39,309 nucleotides of DNA from a bacterium (GTDB lineage Bacteria > CAYTYR01 > UBA6262), in assembly GCA_028712895.1 (NCBI GenBank), contig JAQTPL010000015.1, forward strand, positions 1 through 39,309, in the 5' to 3' direction. The translations under genes were made by a program, and so were the position numbers. The stretch's first letter is position 1. Each line of letters starts with the position of its first letter. A model generated the notes under the pieces. The model worked only from the letters and a program-made list of their open reading frames with translations. It did not search any database and was not told where the DNA came from. Shown here in pieces: positions 1 to 9,133 of this stretch.

Positions 1-20
1 TTGGTGTGCCCCTTATAGAC

Positions 21-57
21 AAAAAGACCCGAGGGCTGCCGTTAGGCAATCTCGGGT
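21..57 (-). terminator. Rho-independent-like terminator
   Basis: On the minus strand a 7-bp stem (27-33 with 51-57, ACCCGAG/CTCGGGT) encloses a 4-bp inner stem (37-40 with 45-48). A five-T run at 25-21 follows about one base later. It lies about 190 bases beyond the last minus-strand gene, so it may end that transcript. The AT-rich stretch 61-246 between the gene and the hairpin holds nothing else I can recognise. A riboswitch was considered and not supported. Confidence 0.6.
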
Positions 58-246
58 ATCAAAATTTATCGATTTTGAAGAGCTATATATGAGTCATACA
101 AAACGGTATTACGCATATATAAACCTTCCTAATACTAATTTTGCTGCTATTCAGTTATTAGATTAGTCAGTCTACATAATTATATAGCAGGAAATTTAAG
201 CTTTGTCAATGTATTAATAATTTAATATATACGATATTATACGGAA

Positions 247-1308
247 TTATGCTTCCCTATCGCTTACCGTACAAACATCAACTATCTCTGGAATCTGTAA
301 GAGTTTCTGTATAATCGCGGCTTTTTCAGTTTCCGAAACAACTGTACGCACAAATTTCATAATTGTATCCGAAAACCACGAAAAATCAAGATTGGAAAGA
401 CCCTGACCCTCCAGGATACTGCGCGCTTCCTGCATGCTCACTTCATCTTTGAATTTAATTAAGATTTTGCCGGTAAATCCGCTAAGATCGCTCGGCCTGA
501 TCATTAACTGTTTTGCCGCACTTTTAGTAAACACGCCTAACTCGGGATGCAGTTCATAGCCCAGCCCTATAGCCGTAAGTGAGTACGTACCATGAGCAAC
601 AATATTGCCTTGATTATCCCGTCCATCCCAGGTCTCAGTATGGGTCCAGGTTTCTCCAGGGTCAAGAACATCGTGTCCCACCATACAGATAAAACCCATA
701 TGGTGAAGGGAAAACCAAACTTCCTGGCCAGTGCTGTCGGTCAAAATAAAATAAGGATGCCAATTGCCGTAAGGGAATCCAATAGTCAAGGGGAAGTCTT
801 TAGGATTGGTCAAAGTCAGGGTCAAGGTAATTTTCTCACCTTGAGAATAATAATCCTTGGAAACGATTAAATCAGTGATTAATTCTTGATAATTCTGTGA
901 GTAATTCGGCGGTTCTATCGGCACTAACGGCGGGGATTCCGGTAATTCTTTTGTTCCTGGTGATTCTGGAGGTGAAACCGGCGTAAGGATTATATTTACT
1001 TCATTAACCTGATCGGCGGTGATAGTCAATTCCTGACTGAACGTTTGAAAATTAGGAGCTTCCACCAGTATTTTATAAGAACCTGGGGTAAGCGCAGGGA
1101 TAAAGAAAGCGCCATTCTGGGGGATGGAATCAATTTGTTGTATACCTTTTTGCTCTTGTAATAATGTAAGCGCGACTTGGGTTGCTGGGATTATGGTCCC
1201 CTTTAACTCGCCATATTTTTCTAGATCAGCAAGTCTTTGGGCCTTGGTACAGCCCAGGCCATACATTAATAAGAAAATAATGAGAACTACATCCTTTGTC
1301 TTCCGCAT
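247..1308 (-). CDS. Exported BsuPI-domain protein with CarboxypepD_reg-like domain
   Basis: A probable exported or lipid-anchored protein of unknown function. The N-terminus is MRKTKD, then a hydrophobic stretch, then GLGC, which is a poor but possible lipobox. From about residue 33 comes a beta-rich domain like the carboxypeptidase regulatory fold (the PALTPGSYKILVEAPNF stretch), then a Pro/Glu-rich linker. Next is a domain resembling BsuPI (intracellular proteinase inhibitor family), with alternating beta strands and the DPGETWTHTETWDGRD stretch. The last 70 residues resemble an I9/fervidolysin-type propeptide fold. An upstream ATG at 1335 adds nine residues but has no visible ribosome site, whereas the chosen ATG is preceded by AAAGAGA. 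It is the last gene before the terminator. The domain calls come from pattern, not from a search. Confidence 0.6.
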   Translation of the reverse strand: MRKTKDVVLIIFLLMYGLGCTKAQRLADLEKYGELKGTIIPATQVALTLLQEQKGIQQIDSIPQNGAFFIPALTPGSYKILVEAPNFQTFSQELTITADQVNEVNIILTPVSPPESPGTKELPESPPLVPIEPPNYSQNYQELITDLIVSKDYYSQGEKITLTLTLTNPKDFPLTIGFPYGNWHPYFILTDSTGQEVWFSLHHMGFICMVGHDVLDPGETWTHTETWDGRDNQGNIVAHGTYSLTAIGLGYELHPELGVFTKSAAKQLMIRPSDLSGFTGKILIKFKDEVSMQEARSILEGQGLSNLDFSWFSDTIMKFVRTVVSETEKAAIIQKLLQIPEIVDVCTVSDREA

Positions 1309-1338
1309 ACAGGTCTCTTTCTGATCAGTATTCATATC

Positions 1339-1382
1339 TTGCTGCTACAGTTATTTACCGGATGTTATAAAAATAGCAGCAA
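1339..1382. other. Intergenic stem-loop
   Basis: A perfect 9-bp inverted repeat (1339-1347 TTGCTGCTA with 1374-1382) with a 26-nt loop fills the gap between two genes. No T-run follows on either strand, so it is not a classical terminator. It may affect mRNA processing. Confidence 0.35.
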
Positions 1383-1408
1383 AATACTATTTGTCAAGGG
1401 AAAATTCT

Positions 1409-3466
1409 TTAAATGACCTGGTAAATCCCTACATCATCTTTATAATATAATTTGCGGCTGTGTTTAGACCAGAACTCAGACAGCAGTTGCAGATCCCTCG
1501 AGCTAAAATCATAAATTTTATATTGTATCTGCAACCGCCTTAGTTCCTTTTCGTTTAATAATATATAGTTAATGCCGTCTTGCCGCAACCTGGTTACTAA
1601 TTCAGCCGCTGTTTTGGCACTCTTAAAATATTTCTGGAACGTTGGCACATCAAAAGCAGAATTGGCAATAACTTGCCGTTGTGCATAATAGCTTCTTTCT
1701 TCTCCTATAAATAAAATTTTACTATCTTGCCCTAAATTTTTATTGATATACTCGATCGCCGGATAGGAAGGAGCTGGATACCAGGGATGATTCCGGGAAA
1801 GATAATCAGTTTTTGTTTCCTCCCCAGCCACTACGGCAAAAGGCTGTTTCAGGACCAAAGCAGACAAGGTCATGCCCAGATTGCAGAATAAGATTATCAA
1901 TACAGTTATTTGGAGCAGAATCCGCTGATACCTGATAACTTTTTGGCTATAAGCCAAAGAGCTCAATAGCAACCCGGCGAGCGGGAAGATCGGCAACAGG
2001 AAACGCATAATTTCAGTCTGGGTCCACCAGACAAAGATGTATACTCCTAAAAAAACAGCCAGGGCAATAACGACAGGGTCACCCCTTGATCTTATTAAGC
2101 TGATTAAGATAAAGGGTAAAGAGAACAAGAACAAGGGACCGATAAATGAATTTTGTGAATTTTCCTGAAACACGCTCTGCCAACGTCTTAATATCTCTGT
2201 TGGCCAGATAGTTAAGCTGGTTTGGCCGGGTTTCTCACATTCGCGCTCATAAATACTGCCTCGCCAATCCAGGTCAATACTGTTTTTGCCAGTATAAAAC
2301 GGCGCCAAAGGAGAACCTGCGGTTAAAGTATTCTTCAACAGCCAGGGAGATACTAACAAAAAAACAATAGCTATAAAAATAAAACCCGGCACCACCACCT
2401 GTCGCCAGGGTAATTTTTTCTTAGCTTGGACATAGCCGATAATAAGTAAAGCTCCTATTAATACCGGTACACTTACATACTTGATACCAAGGGCAAAACC
2501 GCAAAATGCAGCAGCTAAGAAAAACTCGGAGGTACTCCCTTTTTTCAACCAATTAATAACACAAAGGATCGTTAATAACACATAGAAAGATAAACCAAGA
2601 TCATTTAAGGCGGCCCAGCTTTCCAGGGCTACTAACGGCATCAGGTAAAAAATAGCGCTGCTTAGCCAGGCGACTGAACGGGAAAAATATTTCCGGCCCA
2701 AGACAAAGATTACCAGCACGCAGCCTAAACCAGCGCTAAAATGAAGCAAACGCGCCAGCAAATCTCCGGAAACAAGCAGGGATAAAGTATACAACATCTC
2801 CATGTTTTGAGGGAAATAGGAAAATCCCAGCGGCGGGAAATTAATTATCCGCCCATTATATATATACATATTGGGAAGCGCCAGGTGATAAACCATGGCA
2901 TCGTAATAGATTTCCGGGGCTAAAACACCAAATAGATTCACTATCGCCGCAATACCTATTAATACTAAAGCAATTTTAGCGGCCAAGCTTGAAGGTAATA
3001 TGCTGCTAAAAGAAATAATTTTCCAGCTTTTTAATTGCGGCCAGTAATACCAGGAACATAAAACAAACCATAGGAGAAGAAGGACCTTAATAAAAACCGG
3101 ATTGAGCCAGCCGATCATTCCCAGCGCAAACATCAGGTAACTAAGTGCTGCTAAACCAAGGCCGCAGCTGATCACTACTCGCTCCAAAACGGCCTGGGCG
3201 GCGATCCTGATCTGGGCCAATAAAAATGTGCCAGTGACCATACTACAAATTAAGATAACAGCTAAATAGAAAAAGGAACTGGCATAGCCAAGGAAAACAG
3301 TTGGATGCTTCCAGAGCGCTGACAAAACCAAGGCCTCGTTAGAAAACTGATATACTGAGGTCAAATCTGATAGCTGGTAAAAAGACCTGACTATATAAAA
3401 AAACCAGGCCCCGGCAAGCACCACCAGGAGAAAATTAAAAATATTCTTTTTTTCTAAATTCAGCAT
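1409..3466 (-). CDS. GT-C family membrane glycosyltransferase
   Basis: An integral membrane protein of about 685 residues with roughly a dozen hydrophobic segments spread over the first 540 residues and a soluble C-terminal part of about 130 residues. The sequence PEIYYDAMVYHLALPN after an early membrane segment fits the acidic first periplasmic loop of GT-C enzymes (ArnT/PMT-like), which use polyprenyl-phosphate sugars as donors. The product and acceptor cannot be told. The open frame extends to a TTG at 3481, but the ATG at 3466 is the more likely start, and neither has a strong ribosome site. Nothing next to it suggests a sugar pathway. Confidence 0.65.
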   Translation of the reverse strand: MLNLEKKNIFNFLLVVLAGAWFFYIVRSFYQLSDLTSVYQFSNEALVLSALWKHPTVFLGYASSFFYLAVILICSMVTGTFLLAQIRIAAQAVLERVVISCGLGLAALSYLMFALGMIGWLNPVFIKVLLLLWFVLCSWYYWPQLKSWKIISFSSILPSSLAAKIALVLIGIAAIVNLFGVLAPEIYYDAMVYHLALPNMYIYNGRIINFPPLGFSYFPQNMEMLYTLSLLVSGDLLARLLHFSAGLGCVLVIFVLGRKYFSRSVAWLSSAIFYLMPLVALESWAALNDLGLSFYVLLTILCVINWLKKGSTSEFFLAAAFCGFALGIKYVSVPVLIGALLIIGYVQAKKKLPWRQVVVPGFIFIAIVFLLVSPWLLKNTLTAGSPLAPFYTGKNSIDLDWRGSIYERECEKPGQTSLTIWPTEILRRWQSVFQENSQNSFIGPLFLFSLPFILISLIRSRGDPVVIALAVFLGVYIFVWWTQTEIMRFLLPIFPLAGLLLSSLAYSQKVIRYQRILLQITVLIILFCNLGMTLSALVLKQPFAVVAGEETKTDYLSRNHPWYPAPSYPAIEYINKNLGQDSKILFIGEERSYYAQRQVIANSAFDVPTFQKYFKSAKTAAELVTRLRQDGINYILLNEKELRRLQIQYKIYDFSSRDLQLLSEFWSKHSRKLYYKDDVGIYQVI

Positions 3467-3518
3467 TTTTAATCTCGGCAAATATAAGTTAGATTGTTTA
3501 TGATGGATTTACAGCTGA

Positions 3519-4034
3519 TTATTCTGTTTTGAGGTTTTTCCCCGGCAAGCAAAAGTCAGCGCCGCCAATGTGGAGCAGGGGCTTCTCATCTTTCTGTTCA
3601 TCGCTTTCCGCTAAGACAATATCTCCCAGGATAATCAAATGGTCCCCGCCTTCGAGCTCCGCGCGCAGTTTGCATTCGTACCAGGCGATGGCTTCTTTGA
3701 TTCGTGGACTGGACACTTTTTTGGCTCTTTCTTCAGTCAAGCCGGATTCCTTTATTTCACTGACTCCTTTTGGTAAGGGTTTCCCGCAGGCCCAGAGTTG
3801 GGCCAGTATTTTTTCGCCGGGAATATTGACCACAAAATCACCTGTTTCCCTGATATTGGCCAGGGTATGCCTGGTAGAAACCATGGCCATAGCAATAACC
3901 GGGGGATTGGTTGATACAGGCATGACAAAGCTGAAAGGCGCGGCGTTAGAATTCCCTTTTTTATCAATAGTTGAAACCAGCACAGTAGTGCGCGGCGCCA
4001 AAGTCCGATACCATTTGGATAGATCGAGTAGCAT
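3519..4034 (-). CDS. Flavin reductase-like FMN-binding protein
   Basis: A 171-residue protein of the flavin reductase/flavoredoxin split-barrel family, which binds FMN and often serves as an NAD(P)H:flavin reductase or electron carrier. The opening (WYRTLAPRTTVLVSTIDKKG) and the NAAPFSFVMPVSTNPPVIAMA segment are typical of the FMN pocket. The later GDFVVNIP and GDHLIILGDI motifs also fit. Length is normal. The start is set by a GGAGG box five bases upstream of ATG 4034. Partners and exact substrate are not visible. It follows the SAM adenosyltransferase gene across a hairpin spacer. Confidence 0.8.
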   Translation of the reverse strand: MLLDLSKWYRTLAPRTTVLVSTIDKKGNSNAAPFSFVMPVSTNPPVIAMAMVSTRHTLANIRETGDFVVNIPGEKILAQLWACGKPLPKGVSEIKESGLTEERAKKVSSPRIKEAIAWYECKLRAELEGGDHLIILGDIVLAESDEQKDEKPLLHIGGADFCLPGKNLKTE

Positions 4035-4047
4035 AATTCCTCCAAAA

Positions 4048-4150
4048 AAGTTGATAGTTCATTGTTGATAGTTGATAGAAAAAGCTTATAGTATTTTCTA
4101 CCAACTACGAGCTCCGATGCTAAATCGGAGCGGACTATCAACGATCAACT
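4048..4150. repeat. Heptad-arm inverted repeat (word TAGTTGA)
   Basis: The left arm 4048-4078 is AAG plus four 7-nt units (TTGATAG, TTCATTG, TTGATAG, TTGATAG), 31 nt in all. The right side at 4135-4149 is complementary to 4064-4078 at 14 of 15 positions, then decays into the end of the next gene. The loop contains a second perfect 8-bp hairpin (4111-4118 with 4124-4131). It fills the gap between the flavin reductase and SAM adenosyltransferase genes. Confidence 0.75.
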
Positions 4151-4153
4151 GTT

Positions 4154-4942
4154 TTAGCCGACTGTTATTTCTATTTCCGTGCCTTCCTTGGCTTTCATAA
4201 CCTGGCTGGCATTCCCCTGGTTTATAGCTATTTCCAAACAGTCATTAGAGCCAACAACAGCCAGGATTTGCCCCGGTTCACTATCAGTATAATTGGCGCT
4301 TAATTTCTCGATCTTATGATCTTTGATCTTAATGACCATTTTACGGAGCGACAATTTTTGTACCATCCCACCGCTGATATTAGTCACCAGGTTGCCAAAA
4401 TGGTCAATGTATATGACCTTGCCTGATACCCCGTGACGGTGGATACGCGGGCTTAAGATCGTGAATTTTTTGTATTCTTTAGTCAGTTCGCCAAACCGGC
4501 TGATCGGCACGCCTTTGGATAATTGCGCTGCCACCGGCGCAAAAATATCCCGGCCATGAAAAGTATTGCTGACATCCTGCAAAAAATATTTTTTATTGGT
4601 CAGCTCCACTATTTTTTTAATCTTTTCATTTTCCAGGGCGATACTGAGGGCCCCGTTGTCCGGGCCGATAAAGAAATATTTCTCTGTTTCTACCAGGATA
4701 GACCGGCGGGTACTACCTACGCCTGGATCGATCACGACCAGGAAAATAGTCCCTTTAGGGAAAAAATGATAGCTGGTGCGCAGGACAATGGATGCCTCGA
4801 GAGTGTTATGCGGGCTGATCGTATGAGTCAGGTCCACTAATACAGCATGGGGATTGATCGACAGGATAACCCCTTTCATGGTCCCGACAAACCCATCTTT
4901 ATAACCGAAATCAGTCATTAAGGCAATACTTCTTTTTTTCAT
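4154..4942 (-). CDS. SAM hydroxide adenosyltransferase (DUF62 family)
   Basis: A protein of about 262 residues of the SAM-dependent chlorinase/fluorinase (DUF62) family. Most members hydrolyse S-adenosylmethionine to adenosine and methionine rather than halogenate it. Family features are the N-terminal TDFGYKDGFVGTMKG, the VDLTHTISPH segment, FLVVIDPGVGS, and the GPDNG and GRDIFAPVAA motifs, followed by a C-terminal beta domain. A GTG at 4948 overlaps the previous stop, but the AAGGAGG box is only two bases from it and nine from the ATG at 4942, which I prefer. It is tightly coupled to the upstream GAF-GGDEF gene. Confidence 0.82.
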   Translation of the reverse strand: MKKRSIALMTDFGYKDGFVGTMKGVILSINPHAVLVDLTHTISPHNTLEASIVLRTSYHFFPKGTIFLVVIDPGVGSTRRSILVETEKYFFIGPDNGALSIALENEKIKKIVELTNKKYFLQDVSNTFHGRDIFAPVAAQLSKGVPISRFGELTKEYKKFTILSPRIHRHGVSGKVIYIDHFGNLVTNISGGMVQKLSLRKMVIKIKDHKIEKLSANYTDSEPGQILAVVGSNDCLEIAINQGNASQVMKAKEGTEIEITVG

Positions 4943-4944
4943 AT

Positions 4945-6102
4945 TCACATTCCTCCTTGGGCCACGGCTACGCGGTCGCGGCCATCTCGTTTAGCTTGAT
5001 AAAGGGCAGTATCTACATTTTTTAAGAGCTGCTCATAATTTGAACCATGCTGGGGGAAAACCGCTACTCCCAGGGATAAGGTAACGCCTTCAGTCTTGGG
5101 AAATTGCTCCCCCAGTTTCAGGTTTTTTACATCCTGGCATATATGTTCGGCACGCTGCACTGTTTCTTCCAGTGATGTTTCCGGGAAAACAATAATAAAC
5201 TCTTCTCCGCCATAACGGGAAGCAATGTCTTCCCCGCGTACCAGCGTCCTTAAAAATACACCCAGCTCGCGTAATAAATAATCACCGGCAGCATGCCCGA
5301 AACTATCATTGAAATGCTTGAAATGGTCAATATCCATCATGATGATCCCCAGGGGTACTCCTTTGCGCGCGGACCGTCTTAGTTCCCGTTCCAAAGACTC
5401 TTCCATATACCGGCGGTTAAAAAGACCGGTCAGGGGATCGCGGATAGCCTGGCTGCGCAGAGATTCACGCAATTTTAAATTGGCTAAAGCCAGGCCAATA
5501 TTCTCGGATACGGTTAAAGCCAGCTGCCATTTCGACTCAGCAGTGCGAATAGGCTGGTCCAGTATTTCACTGTCCCCCCAGGGATTACTGCGAATATGCA
5601 AAATCCCCAAGGTTTCTCCCTGGGCGATCATCGGGACACAGATATAACTCATGGCGGCGGGCGGCCCTACATGCTTGCAAATTATCCCGGTAGTGGCATC
5701 ACCAACACTGAACAATTGCCCGCGGCGCAACGCCCAGCAATCTCCCGGAGCGAAAACCCGTTCGCCGGTATTCCCCTCACCCCAGGCCACTACCGTGTCC
5801 ACGAGGTTTTTATCCTGATCCAGGACGCATAACGCTCCTGATTCCTGGTCGAACAATTGCTGTACGGTATGATCAACGACGGTATAGGCTTCATTCAGGG
5901 TCAGGCAGGTCTGCAATAATTCACTCATCTCACTCAATAAGGCAATTTCCCGGGCATGAAGCTCTAACTCATTCTTGGCATTCTGCAGGACAGTCTGGGC
6001 CTTTTTATGCTCATTCTCCAGGATCCTTAATTCCAATACCTGGGTACGGGCTTCGATGAGTTCCTGGATCAACTCTTCTTTTGATTTATCTTCATCTCTC
6101 AT
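4945..6102 (-). CDS. GAF-GGDEF diguanylate cyclase
   Basis: A cytoplasmic diguanylate cyclase of 385 residues that should make c-di-GMP. Residues 1-55 are charged and helical, probably coiled coil. About 55-205 is a GAF-like sensor. The GGDEF domain starts at DPLTGLFNRRYMEE (about 222) and carries the active-site motif GGEEF at 298-302. The product-inhibition I-site is present (R289-x-x-D292), so feedback control is expected. There is no membrane segment. Its start overlaps the exonuclease stop by four bases (ATGA) and its stop abuts the SAM adenosyltransferase gene, so the four genes are translationally coupled. Confidence 0.85.
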   Translation of the reverse strand: MRDEDKSKEELIQELIEARTQVLELRILENEHKKAQTVLQNAKNELELHAREIALLSEMSELLQTCLTLNEAYTVVDHTVQQLFDQESGALCVLDQDKNLVDTVVAWGEGNTGERVFAPGDCWALRRGQLFSVGDATTGIICKHVGPPAAMSYICVPMIAQGETLGILHIRSNPWGDSEILDQPIRTAESKWQLALTVSENIGLALANLKLRESLRSQAIRDPLTGLFNRRYMEESLERELRRSARKGVPLGIIMMDIDHFKHFNDSFGHAAGDYLLRELGVFLRTLVRGEDIASRYGGEEFIIVFPETSLEETVQRAEHICQDVKNLKLGEQFPKTEGVTLSLGVAVFPQHGSNYEQLLKNVDTALYQAKRDGRDRVAVAQGGM

Positions 6103-6956
6103 GCTAGTTCCTGTACCGGAGCTACCGGCAGGATTTTCATTTCCATAATCTGGTCCAGCCTGATCACCAGTTCCATTTCCCGGAACTGGCAGGTAGCGAC
6201 CAGGTAAATATCCTGCCCTTCAATTTTAACCTGCAGCGGTTCAACAATACGCTGGATCTCCTCGTCATATTCATTTTTATACCTGACAAATACCGGCGTT
6301 TTATTTTTTAAAGCCTCACTAAGAGCAGTCGGCAATACTGGTTTATACAGTGACGGGACCGTGATCTCCCCGCCTTGCAACTCAATAAGCTGGCCTATCT
6401 CACTGATATTTTTACCCTGGAAATCCTGCATAAACCTGGTGAATATATCCTTGGTCAAGAGGGCATCGTCAAGAGCGCGGTGCTGGGCCTGGATCGGCAA
6501 GGTTAAGGCCTTGGCTATATTGCCCAGGCTATTGGACGGGAAATTATAGCAGCGCCTGGCCAAAGCCAGGGTATCAAGCACGGTATTATCTACTTCCGGC
6601 AGGTCGATATTGCGTAAATGAGAATTCAGGAAGCTCAAATCAAAGCTGACATTATGACCGACGATAATGGTCTCCCTGATAAAACGCAATATATCCCCGG
6701 CTACTTCGTGAAAATAAGGCGCCTGTGCTACCATGCTGTCAGTAATACAGTTAATAGCGCTGGCTGCCGGCGAGATGGGGCGGCCGGGGTTGATCAAGGA
6801 ATGAAAGGTAGCCACAACTTTGCCCCCCTGCCACTGCACCAGGGCTAATTCGCAGATACGGTGCCCGCAGGCCGGGCTCATCCCTGTAGTTTCCACATCA
6901 AAAAACACAAAAGTGGACTCACTTATTTTTTTAGTCACGTCTTTCATCTTTAACAT
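6099..6956 (-). CDS. DEDDh 3'-5' exonuclease fused to WYL-like domain
   Basis: The N-terminal 175 residues are a DnaQ/epsilon-type 3'-5' exonuclease. Catalytic residues visible are D20 and E22 (FFDVETTG), D106 (HNVSFDLSFL), and H159 with D164 (HRALDD). Residues about 212-277 look like a WYL domain: VRYKNEYDEEIQRIVEP, then IYLVATCQFREMELVIRLDQI. WYL domains bind ligands, often nucleic acid or cyclic nucleotides, and are usually found in transcription factors and defence proteins. Without a polymerase nearby, a repair or signalling role is as likely as proofreading. It overlaps the upstream REC-GGDDF gene by 26 bases and the downstream GAF-GGDEF gene by four. ATG 6947 is an alternative start. 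Confidence 0.75.
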   Translation of the reverse strand: MLKMKDVTKKISESTFVFFDVETTGMSPACGHRICELALVQWQGGKVVATFHSLINPGRPISPAASAINCITDSMVAQAPYFHEVAGDILRFIRETIIVGHNVSFDLSFLNSHLRNIDLPEVDNTVLDTLALARRCYNFPSNSLGNIAKALTLPIQAQHRALDDALLTKDIFTRFMQDFQGKNISEIGQLIELQGGEITVPSLYKPVLPTALSEALKNKTPVFVRYKNEYDEEIQRIVEPLQVKIEGQDIYLVATCQFREMELVIRLDQIMEMKILPVAPVQELA

Positions 6957-7872
6957 AATTACTCATATCTTTCAGTTTGGCTTTTTCTTTCAATTCAGCG
7001 GCGATACTGGAGATCTGGCCCAGAGATACCAGGTTCCTCTTCTGGTTACTGACGACAGCGATCCGCAGGCGCATGATCGGGAAACGCATCAGCTCACCTT
7101 GCCGATTCTTAGCCAGGATATACCCTTTTTTGCTATCCACCGGATCATACATGGTGCCAATAAAAATATCAAAACGACTGATCAGCTCGATACAAAAATG
7201 CTCGGCATATCCGGCCGGCATGACCGCGATAAAATCATCTCCCCCGATATGCCCCAGAAAACAATTCTGGATATCAGCATCTTCCACTACCCGCCGCATC
7301 AGTTTGGCTAATTCATTGATCACCCGGTTGCCGGATTCAAAACCATAGCGGTCATTGAACGCCTTGAAATTTCCCAGGTCAGCATAACAAAAAGCAAACT
7401 TTTCACCGCTTTTGATACGCAGGTCAACTTCCTTGGCAATAGCAGTATTGCCGGGCAATTTGGTAATACCGTTTACATCAGTACGTAGCTGGTTAGCGCG
7501 CCGCAATACTACTTTGACCCTGACCAATAGTTCTTCCAGGTCAAAAGGCTTGACGATATAATCTTCAGCTCCTGCTTCCAGCAGCTGAACTTTTTCTTTC
7601 ACATCAGCCACGGCTGTTACCATGATGATGGGGACATGCTTGATCTTGTCATTTTCCTTAACCTTGCGGCAAACCTCCGGCCCGTCCATTTTGGGCATCA
7701 TATAATCCATAATGACCAGATCCGGGACCAATCGCTCTATTTTGGCTAAAGCCTCTTCTCCATCGACTGCCTTTTCGATTTTATAACCGTCGCTAATAAG
7801 CGCTTCACAAATGATGTTATTAATGAAGGGATCATCATCAACGACCAATACTGTCTTTTTATCGTCAGCCAT
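6931..7872 (-). CDS. Response regulator with GGDDF domain
   Basis: A two-component receiver fused to a GGDEF-type domain, 313 residues. The receiver has the acidic pair D12/D13, phospho-acceptor D56 (DLVIMDYMMP), and the IVKPF lysine near 108. The output domain has ADLGNFKAFNDRYGFESGN and a variant signature GGDDF at 210-214, with no RxxD I-site before it. Cyclase activity is possible but uncertain, and the domain may act as a sensor or binding module. No histidine kinase is adjacent. ATG 7872 follows a GAGGTT box. It is first in a four-gene overlapping string with a second GGDEF protein. Confidence 0.82.
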   Translation of the reverse strand: MADDKKTVLVVDDDPFINNIICEALISDGYKIEKAVDGEEALAKIERLVPDLVIMDYMMPKMDGPEVCRKVKENDKIKHVPIIMVTAVADVKEKVQLLEAGAEDYIVKPFDLEELLVRVKVVLRRANQLRTDVNGITKLPGNTAIAKEVDLRIKSGEKFAFCYADLGNFKAFNDRYGFESGNRVINELAKLMRRVVEDADIQNCFLGHIGGDDFIAVMPAGYAEHFCIELISRFDIFIGTMYDPVDSKKGYILAKNRQGELMRFPIMRLRIAVVSNQKRNLVSLGQISSIAAELKEKAKLKDMSNYVKDERRD

Positions 7873-7887
7873 GAGAACCTCATTTAC

Positions 7888-7960
7888 TAGCGTATAGCGG
7901 GTAGCGTTTAGCGTATAGATCTTGTTTTCCTATCCGCTCTACGCCATACGCTTAACGCTA
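7888..7960. repeat. Heptad-arm inverted repeat (word TAGCGTA)
   Basis: The left arm 7888-7918 is exactly 31 nt: TAGCGTA, TAGCGGG, TAGCGTT, TAGCGTA, TAG. The right arm 7930-7960 is also 31 nt and complementary at 23 of 31 positions. The loop is 11 nt. It occupies almost the whole spacer between the alcohol dehydrogenase stop and the response regulator start. It is the same element in size and word as 27542-27614. Confidence 0.85.
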
Positions 7961-9124
7961 TTAATAGGCTTTCTTTAGTATACTGACCACGTCAGCTTCC
8001 GTGACCACCCGTGGATTAGCTTTCAGGGAACCAGAAGGCATACTATCCTTAGCCAGTTGGGGAAAATCCTCTGGTTTGACCCCAAGCTCCCGTAAACGCC
8101 AGGGAAACCCGACTTCTGTCAGAAGTTGTTTTGTTTTATCGATGCAGATCTTAGCCGCGCGCTCTTTATCCAATCCCCGCAATAAACCGCCCATTACTCC
8201 GGCAATAGTTGAATATTTAGAGGTGGCAAAATTAAGATTAAATTCGATCACATAAGGCAATAAGATACCGCAAACTAAACCATGCGGCAGATTATATTTC
8301 AGTCCTATAGGATGGGCCAGGCCATGCACCGCACCCATACGCGCGTTAGACAAGGCAATACCGCTTAGTAAAGCGGCATACAACATATTCTGTCGGGCTT
8401 GTATATTAGCACCATTCTTGTACGCTACCCGGAGATTCATGCTAACCATGCGGATCGACTGCAAAGCAATAGCATCGGTTAATATATTAGCCCCGGTGGA
8501 AACATACGATTCAATAGATTGGCAAAGAGCATCAATCCCGGCATAAGCCGTCAATTTAGGCGGTAAGCTCACGGTTAATTCTGCATCAATGATGGCTATT
8601 TTCGGATAGAGAAAAGAATGGCGCAAGCTTTCTTTAACTTGCCGTTTTCGGTCAATCAATACAGAGTTAGGCGTAACTTCAGCACCGGTGCCAGCCGTAG
8701 TAGGAATAGCAACACAAGGGATGCCGGGGGATAATAGTTCCCGGCCAGTCATGAACTCTTCTACCGGGTTCCCTTTATTAGCCAAAGCTGCGGCGGCCTT
8801 GGCGACATCGAGCACACTTCCGCCGCCAATACCAACTACGAGATCACAACCTTTTTCCCTGGCTACAGCGATGGCTTGATTGACATTGTCACAGGTTGGT
8901 TCAGGATCCACCTGGTCAAAAACCGTGAGCCGGATCTCAGCAGTGGTTGAAACATTTTTCACGATCCGGTCCAGCAAACCGCTTTGCCGGACGCTATTTT
9001 TCCCGGTAATCAGCAGTACATTATCCCCAAATCCGCGGATATGGGCGGCAAGATCATTAACGCTGCCCAAGCCGGCGATTATCTTTGTCGGCAGATTGAA
9101 TTCAGTAATCTTGTTATCAACCAT
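7961..9124 (-). CDS. Iron-containing alcohol dehydrogenase
   Basis: A 387-residue group III (iron-dependent) alcohol dehydrogenase, which interconverts alcohols and aldehydes with NAD(P). The N-terminal dinucleotide half has GLGSVNDL and GIGGGSVLDVAKAAA. IPTTAGTGAEVTPNSV follows. The metal-binding half contains DALCQSIESYVS, then GAVHGLAHPIG and LPHGLVCGILLPYV, with the expected histidines. Length is normal for the family. The substrate cannot be deduced and no pathway genes adjoin it. It stands between two repeat-bearing spacers and may be a separate transcription unit. Confidence 0.85.
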   Translation of the reverse strand: MVDNKITEFNLPTKIIAGLGSVNDLAAHIRGFGDNVLLITGKNSVRQSGLLDRIVKNVSTTAEIRLTVFDQVDPEPTCDNVNQAIAVAREKGCDLVVGIGGGSVLDVAKAAAALANKGNPVEEFMTGRELLSPGIPCVAIPTTAGTGAEVTPNSVLIDRKRQVKESLRHSFLYPKIAIIDAELTVSLPPKLTAYAGIDALCQSIESYVSTGANILTDAIALQSIRMVSMNLRVAYKNGANIQARQNMLYAALLSGIALSNARMGAVHGLAHPIGLKYNLPHGLVCGILLPYVIEFNLNFATSKYSTIAGVMGGLLRGLDKERAAKICIDKTKQLLTEVGFPWRLRELGVKPEDFPQLAKDSMPSGSLKANPRVVTEADVVSILKKAY

Positions 9125-9133
9125 GTAAAGCCT

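Noticed and set aside
21-57. c-di-GMP or other riboswitch
   Set aside because: The hairpin with a minus-strand T-run fits a terminator. No conserved riboswitch core could be recognised.
3752-4141. A 129-codon minus-strand frame overlapping the flavin reductase gene
   Set aside because: It is an alternate frame of a clear gene plus repeat sequence.
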